Of a stretch of DNA of 31,225 nt, positions 23,308 through 31,038 are shown piece by piece. The position numbers and the translations under genes are program-made. Position 1 is the stretch's first letter. Every line of letters starts with the position of its first letter. This DNA is from HGM04593 sp045613945 (GTDB lineage: Bacteria; Bacteroidota; Bacteroidia; Bacteroidales; Bacteroidaceae). The notes under the pieces are model-generated. The model was given only the letters and a program-made list of their open reading frames with translations. It searched no databases and was not told the DNA's origin. The DNA is taken from contig JAZLBZ010000069.1 in assembly GCA_045613945.1 (NCBI GenBank), positions 1-31,225 on the forward strand, in the 5' to 3' direction.

Positions 23308-24759
23308 GTTGAATTGCAGTAACTCCTGTTTCTTGTTTTTGTATAGATAATCGGCAATCCAATAGGCGTATATGGCCGATGGGATAAAGAGAATTTTGCC
23401 CGCATCAAATGTATACTTTCCATTCTTGGTTTTGGTAGTTGCGATGGTTGTCATTTTTTCTTTGTTGTTTTCCAGGAATTTATGAAGTGATTTCAATTCT
23501 GTGGGGCATTCGGCATATCTGTCACTCCATTTAATCTCTGTTAGCGAGTAGGGCTTTTGTGTTGCTTGGTCTATCCACACAATGTCAACTTCTCCTTTCT
23601 CCCTGCCTTTTGTCCAGTTTGCATAGTAAAAGTCACTTTTGCCTCCTTGAATCCATTGTGCAAAAATAGCAGTTTCTACCATACTGCCCATAAAGTCATC
23701 ATCACTATTGATAGGTGAGAACAGAGCACATCTTAGGGATGGATTTGTCAGGTATATTTTAAACGATGTAACCCTCTGCATCTGTTTGGCATTTTGGTCA
23801 ATTCTATTCACTACTTTGATAAGGAATGCAGCTTCAAGGTACTCCAAATACCTTTTCAGAACCTCTTTTTTTATGCCGGCTTCTTTTGTCAGTGATTCGT
23901 ATGAAAATTCATTGCCGGAGCGGAAAGCTATGTGTACAAATAATCTGTTCAGTTCCTGAATGTCGGTTATTCCATAAAGACTTGGTAGGTCTCTTAACAA
24001 GACCTTGTCAATAATGTCGTTTTTTATGTATTGTCCAGGGTTTTGCCTTATTTTTTCCGAGAAAACAACCTCGGGGTATCCTCCATAGTTTATGTAGTCG
24101 ATAAAATGACGATTCAGTTCATCAATGTTTATTGTGCCGTATGGTGGTATTCCGCTTATGTTTTCTGTGATTATAGAATTGAGTTTCAATAGGTTTATGT
24201 ATTCAAAGAAAGTGAGTGGCGGCAACATGAAATCTGTAAAACGACCGGCACCGCTTTCATTACTTTTCATTTTAAGGGCTGCGGCGGCAGAGCCGGAGGC
24301 AACAAACTTTACATGTCTGTATGTGTCTACCAATGATTTAAGATGTACTTCCCAATTTTTGAGGTACTGAATTTCATCAAAGAAAACATAATAACCCTCA
24401 TTGCTATTCTCTTGTAACAAGGCTTCTCTTGCGTAGGTAAATAGTTCTTCGAGCGATGTGTTGTTATATATTGGAGTGTCTATTGATATATATATGATTT
24501 TGTGTGGGTCAACTCCTGCCGATATAAGTTTGTTGATGGTGTGAAAAATCATAACAGTCTTTCCCACGCGGCGAGGCCCCATTAAAATGATAGCGCGTCT
24601 AATGTCTGTGTCTTCAACAAGAGGGTGAAACTCTTTGAGATATGCTCTTGGAGGCATTTTTTTATAATCCTCGGGGATTGTTGATGTTATCCACCAAGGA
24701 TTGTCTATCGACATCCTTTTTATTATTTGCTCTTTCAATTGTTCGCTAAGTTTTTTCAT
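23299..24759 (-). CDS. AAA ATPase of the DUF4143 family
   Basis: 486 residues. Walker A GPRRVGKT is at 61-68, Walker B YYVFFDEI at 123-130, and a sensor-like KFVASGSA at 151-158. The C-terminal half has the DUF4143 pattern, ending in the nuclease-fold-like segment LTEIKWSD and a predicted winged-helix part around 260-320. Bacteroidales genomes carry many of these as single genes; their function is not established, and links to DNA transfer or defence have been suggested only by context. It is a single-gene unit with a strong promoter. Near-identical direct repeats lie on both sides, so it may be a recently moved or duplicated cassette. A+T content and codon use are visibly higher in A/T than in topA or gpmI. 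Confidence 0.88.
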   Translation of the reverse strand: MKKLSEQLKEQIIKRMSIDNPWWITSTIPEDYKKMPPRAYLKEFHPLVEDTDIRRAIILMGPRRVGKTVMIFHTINKLISAGVDPHKIIYISIDTPIYNNTSLEELFTYAREALLQENSNEGYYVFFDEIQYLKNWEVHLKSLVDTYRHVKFVASGSAAAALKMKSNESGAGRFTDFMLPPLTFFEYINLLKLNSIITENISGIPPYGTINIDELNRHFIDYINYGGYPEVVFSEKIRQNPGQYIKNDIIDKVLLRDLPSLYGITDIQELNRLFVHIAFRSGNEFSYESLTKEAGIKKEVLKRYLEYLEAAFLIKVVNRIDQNAKQMQRVTSFKIYLTNPSLRCALFSPINSDDDFMGSMVETAIFAQWIQGGKSDFYYANWTKGREKGEVDIVWIDQATQKPYSLTEIKWSDRYAECPTELKSLHKFLENNKEKMTTIATTKTKNGKYTFDAGKILFIPSAIYAYWIADYLYKNKKQELLQFNAM

Positions 24760-24779
24760 ATAACTGTATTTTAGTAACG

Positions 24780-24811
24780 CAAAAATAACTTACTTTGTTC
24801 TAAAATGCAAA
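24780..24811 (-). promoter_or_regulatory. Promoter of the ATPase gene
   Basis: On the minus strand, TTTG (24811-24808), 20 bp, TATTTTTG (24787-24780): full match with ideal spacing. The leader before the ATG at 24759 would be only about 15 nt. Confidence 0.65.
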
Positions 24812-24927
24812 TTTTGTAAGAATAAGATGTTTTGTATATGCTTAATATGTGTGTGTTTGTTGTAATAGCGATGTTTGTGTATGCTTATTATTGCAGCAAC
24901 TTTGGAGAATTACAGAGAAGGTGTTGA

Positions 24928-25056
24928 TGCACTTTAATTTTGAAAAGCCTATTTTTGGAGTTTGTTTGAAATTAAAATGCAATTGTAATGCGCGGTTAAT
25001 CAATGTCTTAACCTCAAAATGCAAAATAAGCGAATTTTTTAGGCTTATTTTGCATT
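24928..25056. repeat. Direct repeat flanking the ATPase gene, 5' side
   Basis: Second copy of 23176-23307 in the same orientation, with the same two palindromes. Its right end keeps CAATGCAAAATAAGCC on the minus strand, close to the last codons and stop context of the ATPase gene, although no such gene follows here. Confidence 0.85.
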
Positions 25057-25106
25057 GATGTAATGTTCTTTCTCTTTTAAAATATTCAATAAGAAATCTG
25101 TGAAAG

Positions 25107-25138
25107 TTTGTTAATTATCGAATTTTGGAGTATCTTTG
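25107..25138 (+). promoter_or_regulatory. Promoter of the 873-residue exported protein
   Basis: TTTG (25107-25110), 20 bp, TATCTTTG (25131-25138): an ideal Bacteroidetes promoter. It leaves a leader of about 120 nt before the ATG at 25266, with small hairpins (GCAAG/CTTGC near 25172 and CTTTAAA/TTTAAAG near 25195). Confidence 0.75.
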
Positions 25139-25265
25139 CACCGACTTATGGAGTGCGCTGTCGATGGCGGTGCAAGAACCTTGCCCACAGGTGCTTTAAA
25201 GACCGTTTTTAAAGGCGGGGGTCAAATAAATTGCAAAACACAAACAAACTATAAAACAAATTATT

Positions 25266-27887
25266 ATGAAAAAATTTTTACTTTCAATTTTTGCCGTAAT
25301 GCTGGCAGTGCTTGGTGTGCAGGCGCAGAGTTATGTGAAGGTAACATCTGCTCCGGCTGATTGGAGTGGTGATTATCTTATAGTTTATGAGGCTGGTAAT
25401 GTGGCTTTCAACGGTGGGCTGACAACTTTAGATGCAACCTCTAATACAGTTGCTGTTACAATTTCAAACGGCGAAATTGCAGCAACTGATGCTATAAATA
25501 AGGCGAAGTTTACTATAGCAAAGAGTGGTACAACCTATACTATAAAGTCTGCGTCGGGGTATTATATTGGAAATAATTCAAACTCAAATACGTTGACATC
25601 ATCAACCGGTACCAGTTATTCAAATACAATAACTTTAAATAATGATGGTACAGCTCATATTGTTGGTAAAGGTACATCTGTTTTAAGGTATAATGCATCT
25701 TCGGGACAGTATCGTTTCCGTTACTATAAGTCATCTTCTTATGCTAGTCAGAAGGCGATTGCTCTTTATAAATATGTTGATGCTGAAGGTGGGGAAACTC
25801 AAGAGCCTGAGGTCGGACTTCCTGCGGTAAGCGTTGATGACAAATCAACTATTGATCTTGGTGATGAGATTATAATCTCTCCTGCCGTTGATAACACAGT
25901 TACATATAGTGTAAATAACGGTGCTTCTATTCAGATAACTGAAACAACAACCATTACAGCAGACAAAGCTGGCGTAATGACATTGTCAATTGCTTCTACT
26001 TGCAATGATGAGACATTGACAGCAGAGTATACTTATTATGTTAAGCCCGCAATGCCTACAATGACTGATGCGGTAGGTTTTGAGGAGAGTCTTGATGTTG
26101 AAATTGAAGGAGAGGGCGAAATCTACTACACATTGAATGGTGATGACCCTACAACAGAGAGCGATATTTATGATGGCGCAATTACTATTACAAAGACAAC
26201 AACAGTAAAGGCTATTGCCGTTTCAAATGGCGTAGCGAGTGATGTTGCGAGTGAAATATATACAAAGAACGAATCTCTTCCTGATGGTTGGTTTGTTGAC
26301 GTGCTCAATCGTGCGTTGACAGGTATAACAACTACATCGTACTCTAACTGGTCTGGTAAAACTGTAACATCAGACGCTGTTTATGCCGGTCAGTCTGCAG
26401 GTGGTAATGATGCTATTCAGTTGCGTTCATCAAATAGTAACTCGGGTATTATTACTACTAAATCTGGTGGTAAGGTAAAGAAGGTTGTTGTTGAATGGCA
26501 GAGTTCTACTTCAAACGGTCGTACTTTAAATGTATATGGCAAGAATAGTGCTTACACTGCAGCGACAGATTTGTATAACAGTTCAAATCAGGGTACATTG
26601 CTCGGTACTATCGTCAAGGGTACATCTACAGTACTTGAAATCAACGGCGACTATGAGTACATAGGCTTGCGTTCTAACGACGGTGCAATGTATTTGACAA
26701 GCGTAAGCATCACTTGGGATGCAAGCGCAGGTGTTACCGTTGTTCCTGATGCTCCAGCACTCCCTGCATCAGCAAACTTTGAGAATGAGTTTGAGGTGGC
26801 TATCACAGCAGAGGATGGTGCTGCAATTTACTATACAACTGATGGTACAGAACCTACAACAGCAAGCACTGTGTATAGTGCTCCATTTACAATTTCAGAG
26901 ACAACTACTATAAAGGCTATTGCAGTCAAGGATGATGTTGTAAGTACTGTAGCAGAGGCTACATATACCAAAGTAAGACTCATTGACCTTTCTAATTGTA
27001 CTGTTGCAGAAGCAATAGAGGCATATAAGAATGGCCAGACAGGTACTGCTACTATCACAGCATATATCGTTGGTGCTGCGAATGGTGGATTAAGTAAGGC
27101 TGAATTCACTTCGGAGACAGGTGTTCTAACAAATATTCTTATTGCTGACAATGCCGATGAAACAAATGTTGATAACTGTATGCCTATAAAAATGGCGTCA
27201 GGTACAGCCGTTCGAAATGCATTGAATCTTGGTGAAAACAAGTACGTATATAAGAAAAAGGTTGTTATCGTTGGTGAGTTGGAGGCGTATTTTAGTGTTG
27301 CCGGTATGCAGGATGTTGAAAAAGCTGGTTTGTATTGGACGGTTTCAAATGCGGGCTATGCAACATTGTACTTGGGCTATAAGGCAGAGATCCCTTCAAC
27401 AGTTAATGCTTATATCGTAGAGAGCACAAATTCTACCCATGCTATAATGACAAAGGTTGAGGGTATTGTTGCAGCTAATACCGGTCTTATTTTGGAAGGC
27501 GAGGGTGAGCACCTCTTCAACATTACATCTTCTGCTGTTACAGCCGATGTTGAGAACAACCTCCTTGAGGGTACTGTTGCTGCAACAGAGATTGATGTAG
27601 AGGCTTATGTTCTTGGTTATGTTGACGGTGTTGGCCTTTACAAGGCTGAGATGACAGACGGCAAGTGGCTGAACAACGCCAACAAGGCTTACTTGCCTGC
27701 AAGTGCAGTTCCTAACAAGACTGTTGCATTCTACGGCTTTGACTGGGATGGCACAACAGGCGTTGAAGAGGTGAAAACTGAAAACGGAGAGGTGAAAACT
27801 ATCTACGACCTCACAGGTCGCCGTGTTGAGGAGATTACCGCTCCTGGTATTTACATTGTAAATGGTGTTAAGCGCGTAGTTCGCTAA
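25266..27887 (+). CDS. Exported multidomain protein with chitobiase-type repeats and C-terminal sorting tail
   Basis: 873 residues. Signal peptide about 1-20 (MKKFLLSIFAVMLAVLGVQA). About 21-175 is a beta-rich domain of the kind often seen at the start of Bacteroidetes exported proteins. Two chitobiase/beta-hexosaminidase C-terminal-like domains lie at about 268-330 and 494-566 (IYYTLNGDDPTTES and IYYTTDGTEPTTAS, then TTTIKAIAV). A beta-sandwich fills about 341-488. A DUF6359-like OB-fold segment is at about 570-690, then a conserved beta domain to about 800. Residues 831-873 form a type-A-like sorting tail with IYDLTGRRV and PGIYIVNGVKRVVR. No catalytic motif is seen. A 54-codon gene follows after a 193-bp repeat-built spacer, and both are duplicated at 28477-30756. 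Confidence 0.85.
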   Translation: MKKFLLSIFAVMLAVLGVQAQSYVKVTSAPADWSGDYLIVYEAGNVAFNGGLTTLDATSNTVAVTISNGEIAATDAINKAKFTIAKSGTTYTIKSASGYYIGNNSNSNTLTSSTGTSYSNTITLNNDGTAHIVGKGTSVLRYNASSGQYRFRYYKSSSYASQKAIALYKYVDAEGGETQEPEVGLPAVSVDDKSTIDLGDEIIISPAVDNTVTYSVNNGASIQITETTTITADKAGVMTLSIASTCNDETLTAEYTYYVKPAMPTMTDAVGFEESLDVEIEGEGEIYYTLNGDDPTTESDIYDGAITITKTTTVKAIAVSNGVASDVASEIYTKNESLPDGWFVDVLNRALTGITTTSYSNWSGKTVTSDAVYAGQSAGGNDAIQLRSSNSNSGIITTKSGGKVKKVVVEWQSSTSNGRTLNVYGKNSAYTAATDLYNSSNQGTLLGTIVKGTSTVLEINGDYEYIGLRSNDGAMYLTSVSITWDASAGVTVVPDAPALPASANFENEFEVAITAEDGAAIYYTTDGTEPTTASTVYSAPFTISETTTIKAIAVKDDVVSTVAEATYTKVRLIDLSNCTVAEAIEAYKNGQTGTATITAYIVGAANGGLSKAEFTSETGVLTNILIADNADETNVDNCMPIKMASGTAVRNALNLGENKYVYKKKVVIVGELEAYFSVAGMQDVEKAGLYWTVSNAGYATLYLGYKAEIPSTVNAYIVESTNSTHAIMTKVEGIVAANTGLILEGEGEHLFNITSSAVTADVENNLLEGTVAATEIDVEAYVLGYVDGVGLYKAEMTDGKWLNNANKAYLPASAVPNKTVAFYGFDWDGTTGVEEVKTENGEVKTIYDLTGRRVEEITAPGIYIVNGVKRVVR

Positions 27888-28027
27888 GAATAAGTTTTAG
27901 GCATAAGAACAAAACTCCCCCGTCACTTCGTGACACCCCCTCTTTAAAAAGAGTGGGAGTTTATGGGGCTGTTCTTCTGTCCAAAAAAAAGAGATCCTTC
28001 CGACGCTACGCTCTGTCAGGATGACAT
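27888..28027 (+). repeat. Conserved spacer after the surface-protein gene, copy 1
   Basis: Almost identical to 30370-30508. It starts at the stop codon (AATAAGTTTTAGGCATAAGA) and contains a branched palindrome (AAACTCCC 27912-27919 with GGGAGTTT 27955-27962, enclosing GTCAC/GTGAC and CTCTTT/AAAGAG hairpins). It also contains an imperfect inverted repeat AGATCCTTCC...TCAGGATGACA (27992-28026), a phrase seen as a dispersed intergenic repeat in many bacterial genomes. Confidence 0.85.
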
Positions 28028-28080
28028 TGTGCGCGTAAGGAGATTCTTAAAAATGAAACAAAAAAAGAATTTTACGATAT

Positions 28081-28245
28081 ATGAAGAAGACTTATGTATC
28101 ACCTCTTGCAACAGAGGTAAGCGTAGCAGCAGAGTCAATGCTTGCAGCGTCATTGCAGATCAACAATGAAAAGACAGTAGATACCTCAAACGGTGGTCAG
28201 CTCTCAGGTGGCAACCGAGGAGAGTGGGGTAACCTTTGGAATTAA
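28081..28245 (+). CDS. Small 54-residue protein, copy 1
   Basis: 54 codons, MKKTYVSPLATEVSVAAESM then LAASLQINNEKTVDTSNGGQ and a variable acidic/aromatic tail (EWGNLWN). A second gene at 30592-30756 has the same first 41 residues with one change (Glu12 to Val), while its tail differs apart from GNLW. The DNA around the two is conserved only from this ATG on, which supports the start and that it is translated. There is no clear signal peptide; a moderately hydrophobic, alanine-rich middle (16-25) is visible. I do not recognise the family. It follows the large exported protein on the same strand and may be co-transcribed. Confidence 0.75.
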   Translation: MKKTYVSPLATEVSVAAESMLAASLQINNEKTVDTSNGGQLSGGNRGEWGNLWN

Positions 28246-28284
28246 ATAGTTGGGGCGCATCAAAGGCGCCCCAAACTATTTAAT
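28241..28284 (+). terminator. Long hairpin overlapping the small-gene stop
   Basis: ATTAAATAGTTGGGGCGC (28241-28258) pairs with the following GCGCCCCA...ACTATTTAAT over about 18 bp with one bulge and a 7-nt loop. The TAA at 28243 is inside the left arm. No T run follows, so it may terminate poorly or act to protect the mRNA end. Confidence 0.65.
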
Positions 28285-28366
28285 CGATAAAGCCGCCAGC
28301 AGTTAGTCGCGCGTAGCATGGACATTGGTCATGCCGCGCGGGGTGCGATTAGGCGACTTTATCAAC
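28281..28366. repeat. Palindromic element, copy E
   Basis: Outer GATAAAG / CTTTATC plus CGCC / GGCG, inner CGCGCG / CGCGCG, apex GCATG / CATGC. The internal strings AGCAGTTAGTC and GGGTGCGA are close to those of copies A-D, while every stem differs in sequence and still pairs. It is well away from the other copies, so it is a dispersed family. Confidence 0.8.
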
Positions 28367-28410
28367 TTATAGGTTTTATTGACGAAATCTCTTTTGGTTT
28401 GCAAAAATGT

Positions 28411-28418
28411 TATCTTTG
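28411..28418 (+). promoter_or_regulatory. -7 box of the 630-residue exported protein
   Basis: TATCTTTG, full match to TAnnTTTG, about 60 bp before the ATG at 28477. No TTTG at the normal distance (nearest at 14 bp), so the promoter strength is uncertain. Confidence 0.5.
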
Positions 28419-28476
28419 CAACAAATGATTTGTCCTTGTACAATTTGAATAAAACATAAATCCAAAAAATATAACT

Positions 28477-30369
28477 ATGAAAAGATTTTTACTTTATCTG
28501 TCTGCGCTGTTCTTGAGCGTCTCTTTCGCTAATGCGCAGACAACTTATGAGATTAGTTCAAGCACTGGAGATGTTGCTGCCGGCGCAAAAAGTTGTGAGT
28601 GGAATTATACAGTAGATGGCAATCCTACCGGATTGAAAATTGTTGCAACGGATGCTAATGGTAGTAGAGTAAACGCAATATCTGCAACCACAGGTAATTC
28701 TCCCAAACTTAAATTTAGTGCGGGTGCTGCTTTTGAAGGATCTGAAACTGTATCTTCTGCACCAACAACTTTCACTGTCTCTGTAAATGAGAACTACTTG
28801 ATAACAGGTTTTTGTATGGTTTATATACCAACATCGGGAGGTCGAGTTACTATTTCAAATGAGTATGGTTATAATGAAACACCAAGCAGGACTACTCAGA
28901 CAATGGAAAAATACGAGATAAGTTCGCAGTCCATAAGATTCAATGTTTCTGCAACTGCGTCACCTGCATCGTATGCAGCACAAGTAAACAGTTTTACTAT
29001 ATATCTCCAGAAAGTTGGTGGCGAGGCTCCTGTTACATATACTGTTTCTGCAACAGCAACTCCAGCCGAGGGTGGTGTTGTAACAGTTAATGGTGTTGAA
29101 GGTGAGACTACAACTACCGGTAGTGTGGCATTGGAGGCTGTACCTGCCTACGGTTACAAGTTTGTCCGTTGGGAGGTTGAAGGCAATGAGGTTTCAACGA
29201 CTGCTCAGTATGCCGAGAATATTAACTGTGACAAACAGTATGTTGCAGTGTTTGATAGATTGACGAATACCGACGAGTGGTACGCTGCAATCGAAAAGCC
29301 TACATTTGGCAAGGCTGGTAATACCACCTTTGTTAAGGCTGCAACTTTGGCAGGTGATGTAAATGCTGAGGTAGCCGGTATTCAGGCTGCAGCTGGTCAG
29401 GCTTGTGTAACCAACGCAATTGAGGTTGCTGCCGGTGCAGAGTTTGACCTTAATATCACATATAAACTGAACTGGGGTGACCTTGCAATCTATCAGATTG
29501 ACAACGACGGCGCAACAAAGGAGTATGGATATTACTATGGCTCGTGGGAGCCAAACGGTAGCACAGCAAAGGTTGCTCAGTATATTGCAGAGGATGGCAT
29601 TTCTGTTACAGAAGTTGTGGATGAAGTTTGCACTGCAACATTCCCAATTACAATCAATGAGAGCCATAACCCCGGTGATGTTATTGTTGTCCGCGCAATC
29701 ACAGGTGTTAAGAACGATGCAAAGAACTCTGCTTTTGAACAGGGTATTTCAGAAGGTGGTTATGTCGATTTCCTCTTTGTTGTAACAGAGGAAACTGCCG
29801 AGAAGTCTTACACTCTTACTGTAACTGACTCCGGTTATGCTACATTGTTCCTTGATTTTGCTGCTGCTATCCCTACAGATGTTGAGGCTTACACAGTAAC
29901 AAAGGTGAATGATGGTTATGTAACTTTGACACCGGTTGAGGGTGTTCTCCCTGCAAATACTGGTGTTATTGTTAAGGCAGATGAGGCTAACTACACATTT
30001 GCTTATTCAACAGATGAGGCTGCAGATGTAACAGGCAACCTCTTGAAGGGTACAGTTGCTGATAAGAATATGGAGGGCGAGGCTTATGTTCTTGGTGTTG
30101 TAGATGGCGAGGTAGGTCTTTACAAGGCTGCAATGACCGGTACTTCTTGGAAGAACAACGCTAACAAGGCATACTTGCCTGCAAGCGCTGTTGCAAACAA
30201 GAGCGCAGAGTTCTTTGGCTTCGACTGGGACGGCACTACAGGCATCAGCGAGGTGAAAGGTGAAAACGGAGAGGTGAAAGCAATCTACGACCTCACAGGC
30301 CGTAAGGTTAACGAGATTACCGCTCCTGGAATTTACATTGTTAACGGTGTTAAGCGCGTTGTACGCTAA
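28477..30369 (+). CDS. Exported multidomain protein with InlB-type repeat and C-terminal sorting tail
   Basis: 630 residues, partial paralogue of the 873-residue protein. Signal peptide about 1-20 (MKRFLLYLSALFLSVSFANA). About 21-180 is a beta-rich domain. About 187-259 is a divergent InlB-B/Listeria-Bacteroides repeat (ATPAEGGVVTVNG, then YGYKFVRWEVEG). About 260-440 is of unknown fold. From about 444 onward it matches its paralogue: a beta domain with DSGYATLFL, the LPASAV and FYGFDWDGTTG or FFGFDWDGTTG segment, and the sorting tail at about 588-630 ending PGIYIVNGVKRVVR. The different N-terminal domains on a near-identical C-terminus suggest domain shuffling. No catalytic motif is seen. 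It is followed by a conserved spacer and the second small gene. Confidence 0.85.
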   Translation: MKRFLLYLSALFLSVSFANAQTTYEISSSTGDVAAGAKSCEWNYTVDGNPTGLKIVATDANGSRVNAISATTGNSPKLKFSAGAAFEGSETVSSAPTTFTVSVNENYLITGFCMVYIPTSGGRVTISNEYGYNETPSRTTQTMEKYEISSQSIRFNVSATASPASYAAQVNSFTIYLQKVGGEAPVTYTVSATATPAEGGVVTVNGVEGETTTTGSVALEAVPAYGYKFVRWEVEGNEVSTTAQYAENINCDKQYVAVFDRLTNTDEWYAAIEKPTFGKAGNTTFVKAATLAGDVNAEVAGIQAAAGQACVTNAIEVAAGAEFDLNITYKLNWGDLAIYQIDNDGATKEYGYYYGSWEPNGSTAKVAQYIAEDGISVTEVVDEVCTATFPITINESHNPGDVIVVRAITGVKNDAKNSAFEQGISEGGYVDFLFVVTEETAEKSYTLTVTDSGYATLFLDFAAAIPTDVEAYTVTKVNDGYVTLTPVEGVLPANTGVIVKADEANYTFAYSTDEAADVTGNLLKGTVADKNMEGEAYVLGVVDGEVGLYKAAMTGTSWKNNANKAYLPASAVANKSAEFFGFDWDGTTGISEVKGENGEVKAIYDLTGRKVNEITAPGIYIVNGVKRVVR

Positions 30370-30508
30370 GAATAAGTTTTAGGCATAAGAACAAAACTCC
30401 CCCGTCACTTCGTGACACCCCCTCTTTAAAAAGAGTGGGAGTTTATGGGGCTGTTCTTCTGTCCAAAAAAGAGAGATCCTTCCGACGCTACGCTCTGTCA
30501 GGATGACA
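30370..30508 (+). repeat. Conserved spacer after the surface-protein gene, copy 2
   Basis: Second copy of 27888-28027, with the branched palindrome (30394-30401 with 30437-30444) and the AGATCCTTCC...GGATGACA inverted repeat (30474-30508). After 30508 it diverges from copy 1: here a second dispersed phrase, AGATTTGTCATTTCGAGCG...GAGAAATCT (30519-30552), has been added. Confidence 0.85.
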
Positions 30509-30591
30509 CAATTCGCAAAGATTTGTCATTTCGAGCGAAAGGCGAGAAATCTCAAAAAGAATCTAAAGATAAAATAATAATCAACAGATAT

Positions 30592-30756
30592 ATGAAGAAG
30601 ACTTATGTATCACCTCTTGCAACAGTGGTAAGCGTAGCAGCAGAGTCAATGCTCGCTGCATCATTGCAGATCAACAATGAAAAGACAGTAGATACCTCAA
30701 ACGGTGGTCAGCTCGGTAAAGAGAACGACCGCCAGTGGGGCAATCTTTGGGACTGA
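30592..30756 (+). CDS. Small 54-residue protein, copy 2
   Basis: 54 codons. The first 41 residues match copy 1 (28081-28245) except for Val in place of Glu12. The tail is acidic and different (GKENDRQWGNLWD), keeping the final GNLW and the same length. Synonymous changes (CTTGCAGCG against CTCGCTGCA) within a conserved protein sequence support real coding. The frame is open further upstream to 30445, but that part is spacer repeat and is not conserved as protein in copy 1. Function unknown; the linkage to the upstream surface protein in both cases suggests a paired unit. Confidence 0.75.
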   Translation: MKKTYVSPLATVVSVAAESMLAASLQINNEKTVDTSNGGQLGKENDRQWGNLWD

Positions 30757-30761
30757 TAGAG

Positions 30762-30797
30762 TTAAAGGCGAGGAAATTTCCCTCGCCTTTAATATTT
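30762..30797 (+). terminator. Terminator of the second surface-protein unit
   Basis: Perfect 12-bp stem TTAAAGGCGAGG / CCTCGCCTTTAA (30762-30773 and 30781-30792), loop 7 nt, followed by TATTTTAATT. Confidence 0.8.
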
Positions 30798-30836
30798 TAA
30801 TTCCCAAACGCCCAAAATGGCAGAAAGGGGGCTACG

Positions 30837-30886
30837 AACTCCCTCCCGGCTAAAGCCGTACTCCCTCTTTAAAAAGCGGGAGAGTT
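30837..30886. repeat. Branched palindrome, third and divergent copy
   Basis: AACTCCC...GGGAGAGTT encloses CGGC-TAAA-GCCG and a CTCTTTAAAAAGCG arm. It has the same plan as 27912-27962 and 30394-30444, but the GTCAC/GTGAC arm is replaced by a different arm that still pairs. Confidence 0.6.
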
Positions 30887-30891
30887 GTCAT

Positions 30892-30917
30892 GCAGCAAAA
30901 GGTCGCGGGTTGCGCAT
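30892..30917. repeat. Truncated palindromic element
   Basis: TGCAGCAAAAGGTC joined directly to GCGGGTTGCG: the two internal-loop strings of the palindromic element family with the inner hairpin missing. It may be a deletion remnant. Confidence 0.35.
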
Positions 30918-31038
30918 TAACTGGCGATACAAGAAAAGTTATATCCGTGTAAATCTTTAGACAGTCCTCACACAATATCCTGAAAACAAGAGGTGGGAAA
31001 TTACCATTTGCAATGGAATACTCCGCGAACTTTACGTA

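Noticed and set aside
25540..25734. Small minus-strand frame within the 873-residue protein gene
   Set aside because: Tyr/Leu-rich shadow of Thr/Ser-rich coding sequence, without promoter or homologous features.
30445..30591. 49-codon upstream extension of the second small gene
   Set aside because: It is repeat-built spacer. In copy 1 the matching spacer is out of frame with the small gene, and conservation as protein begins at MKKTYV.
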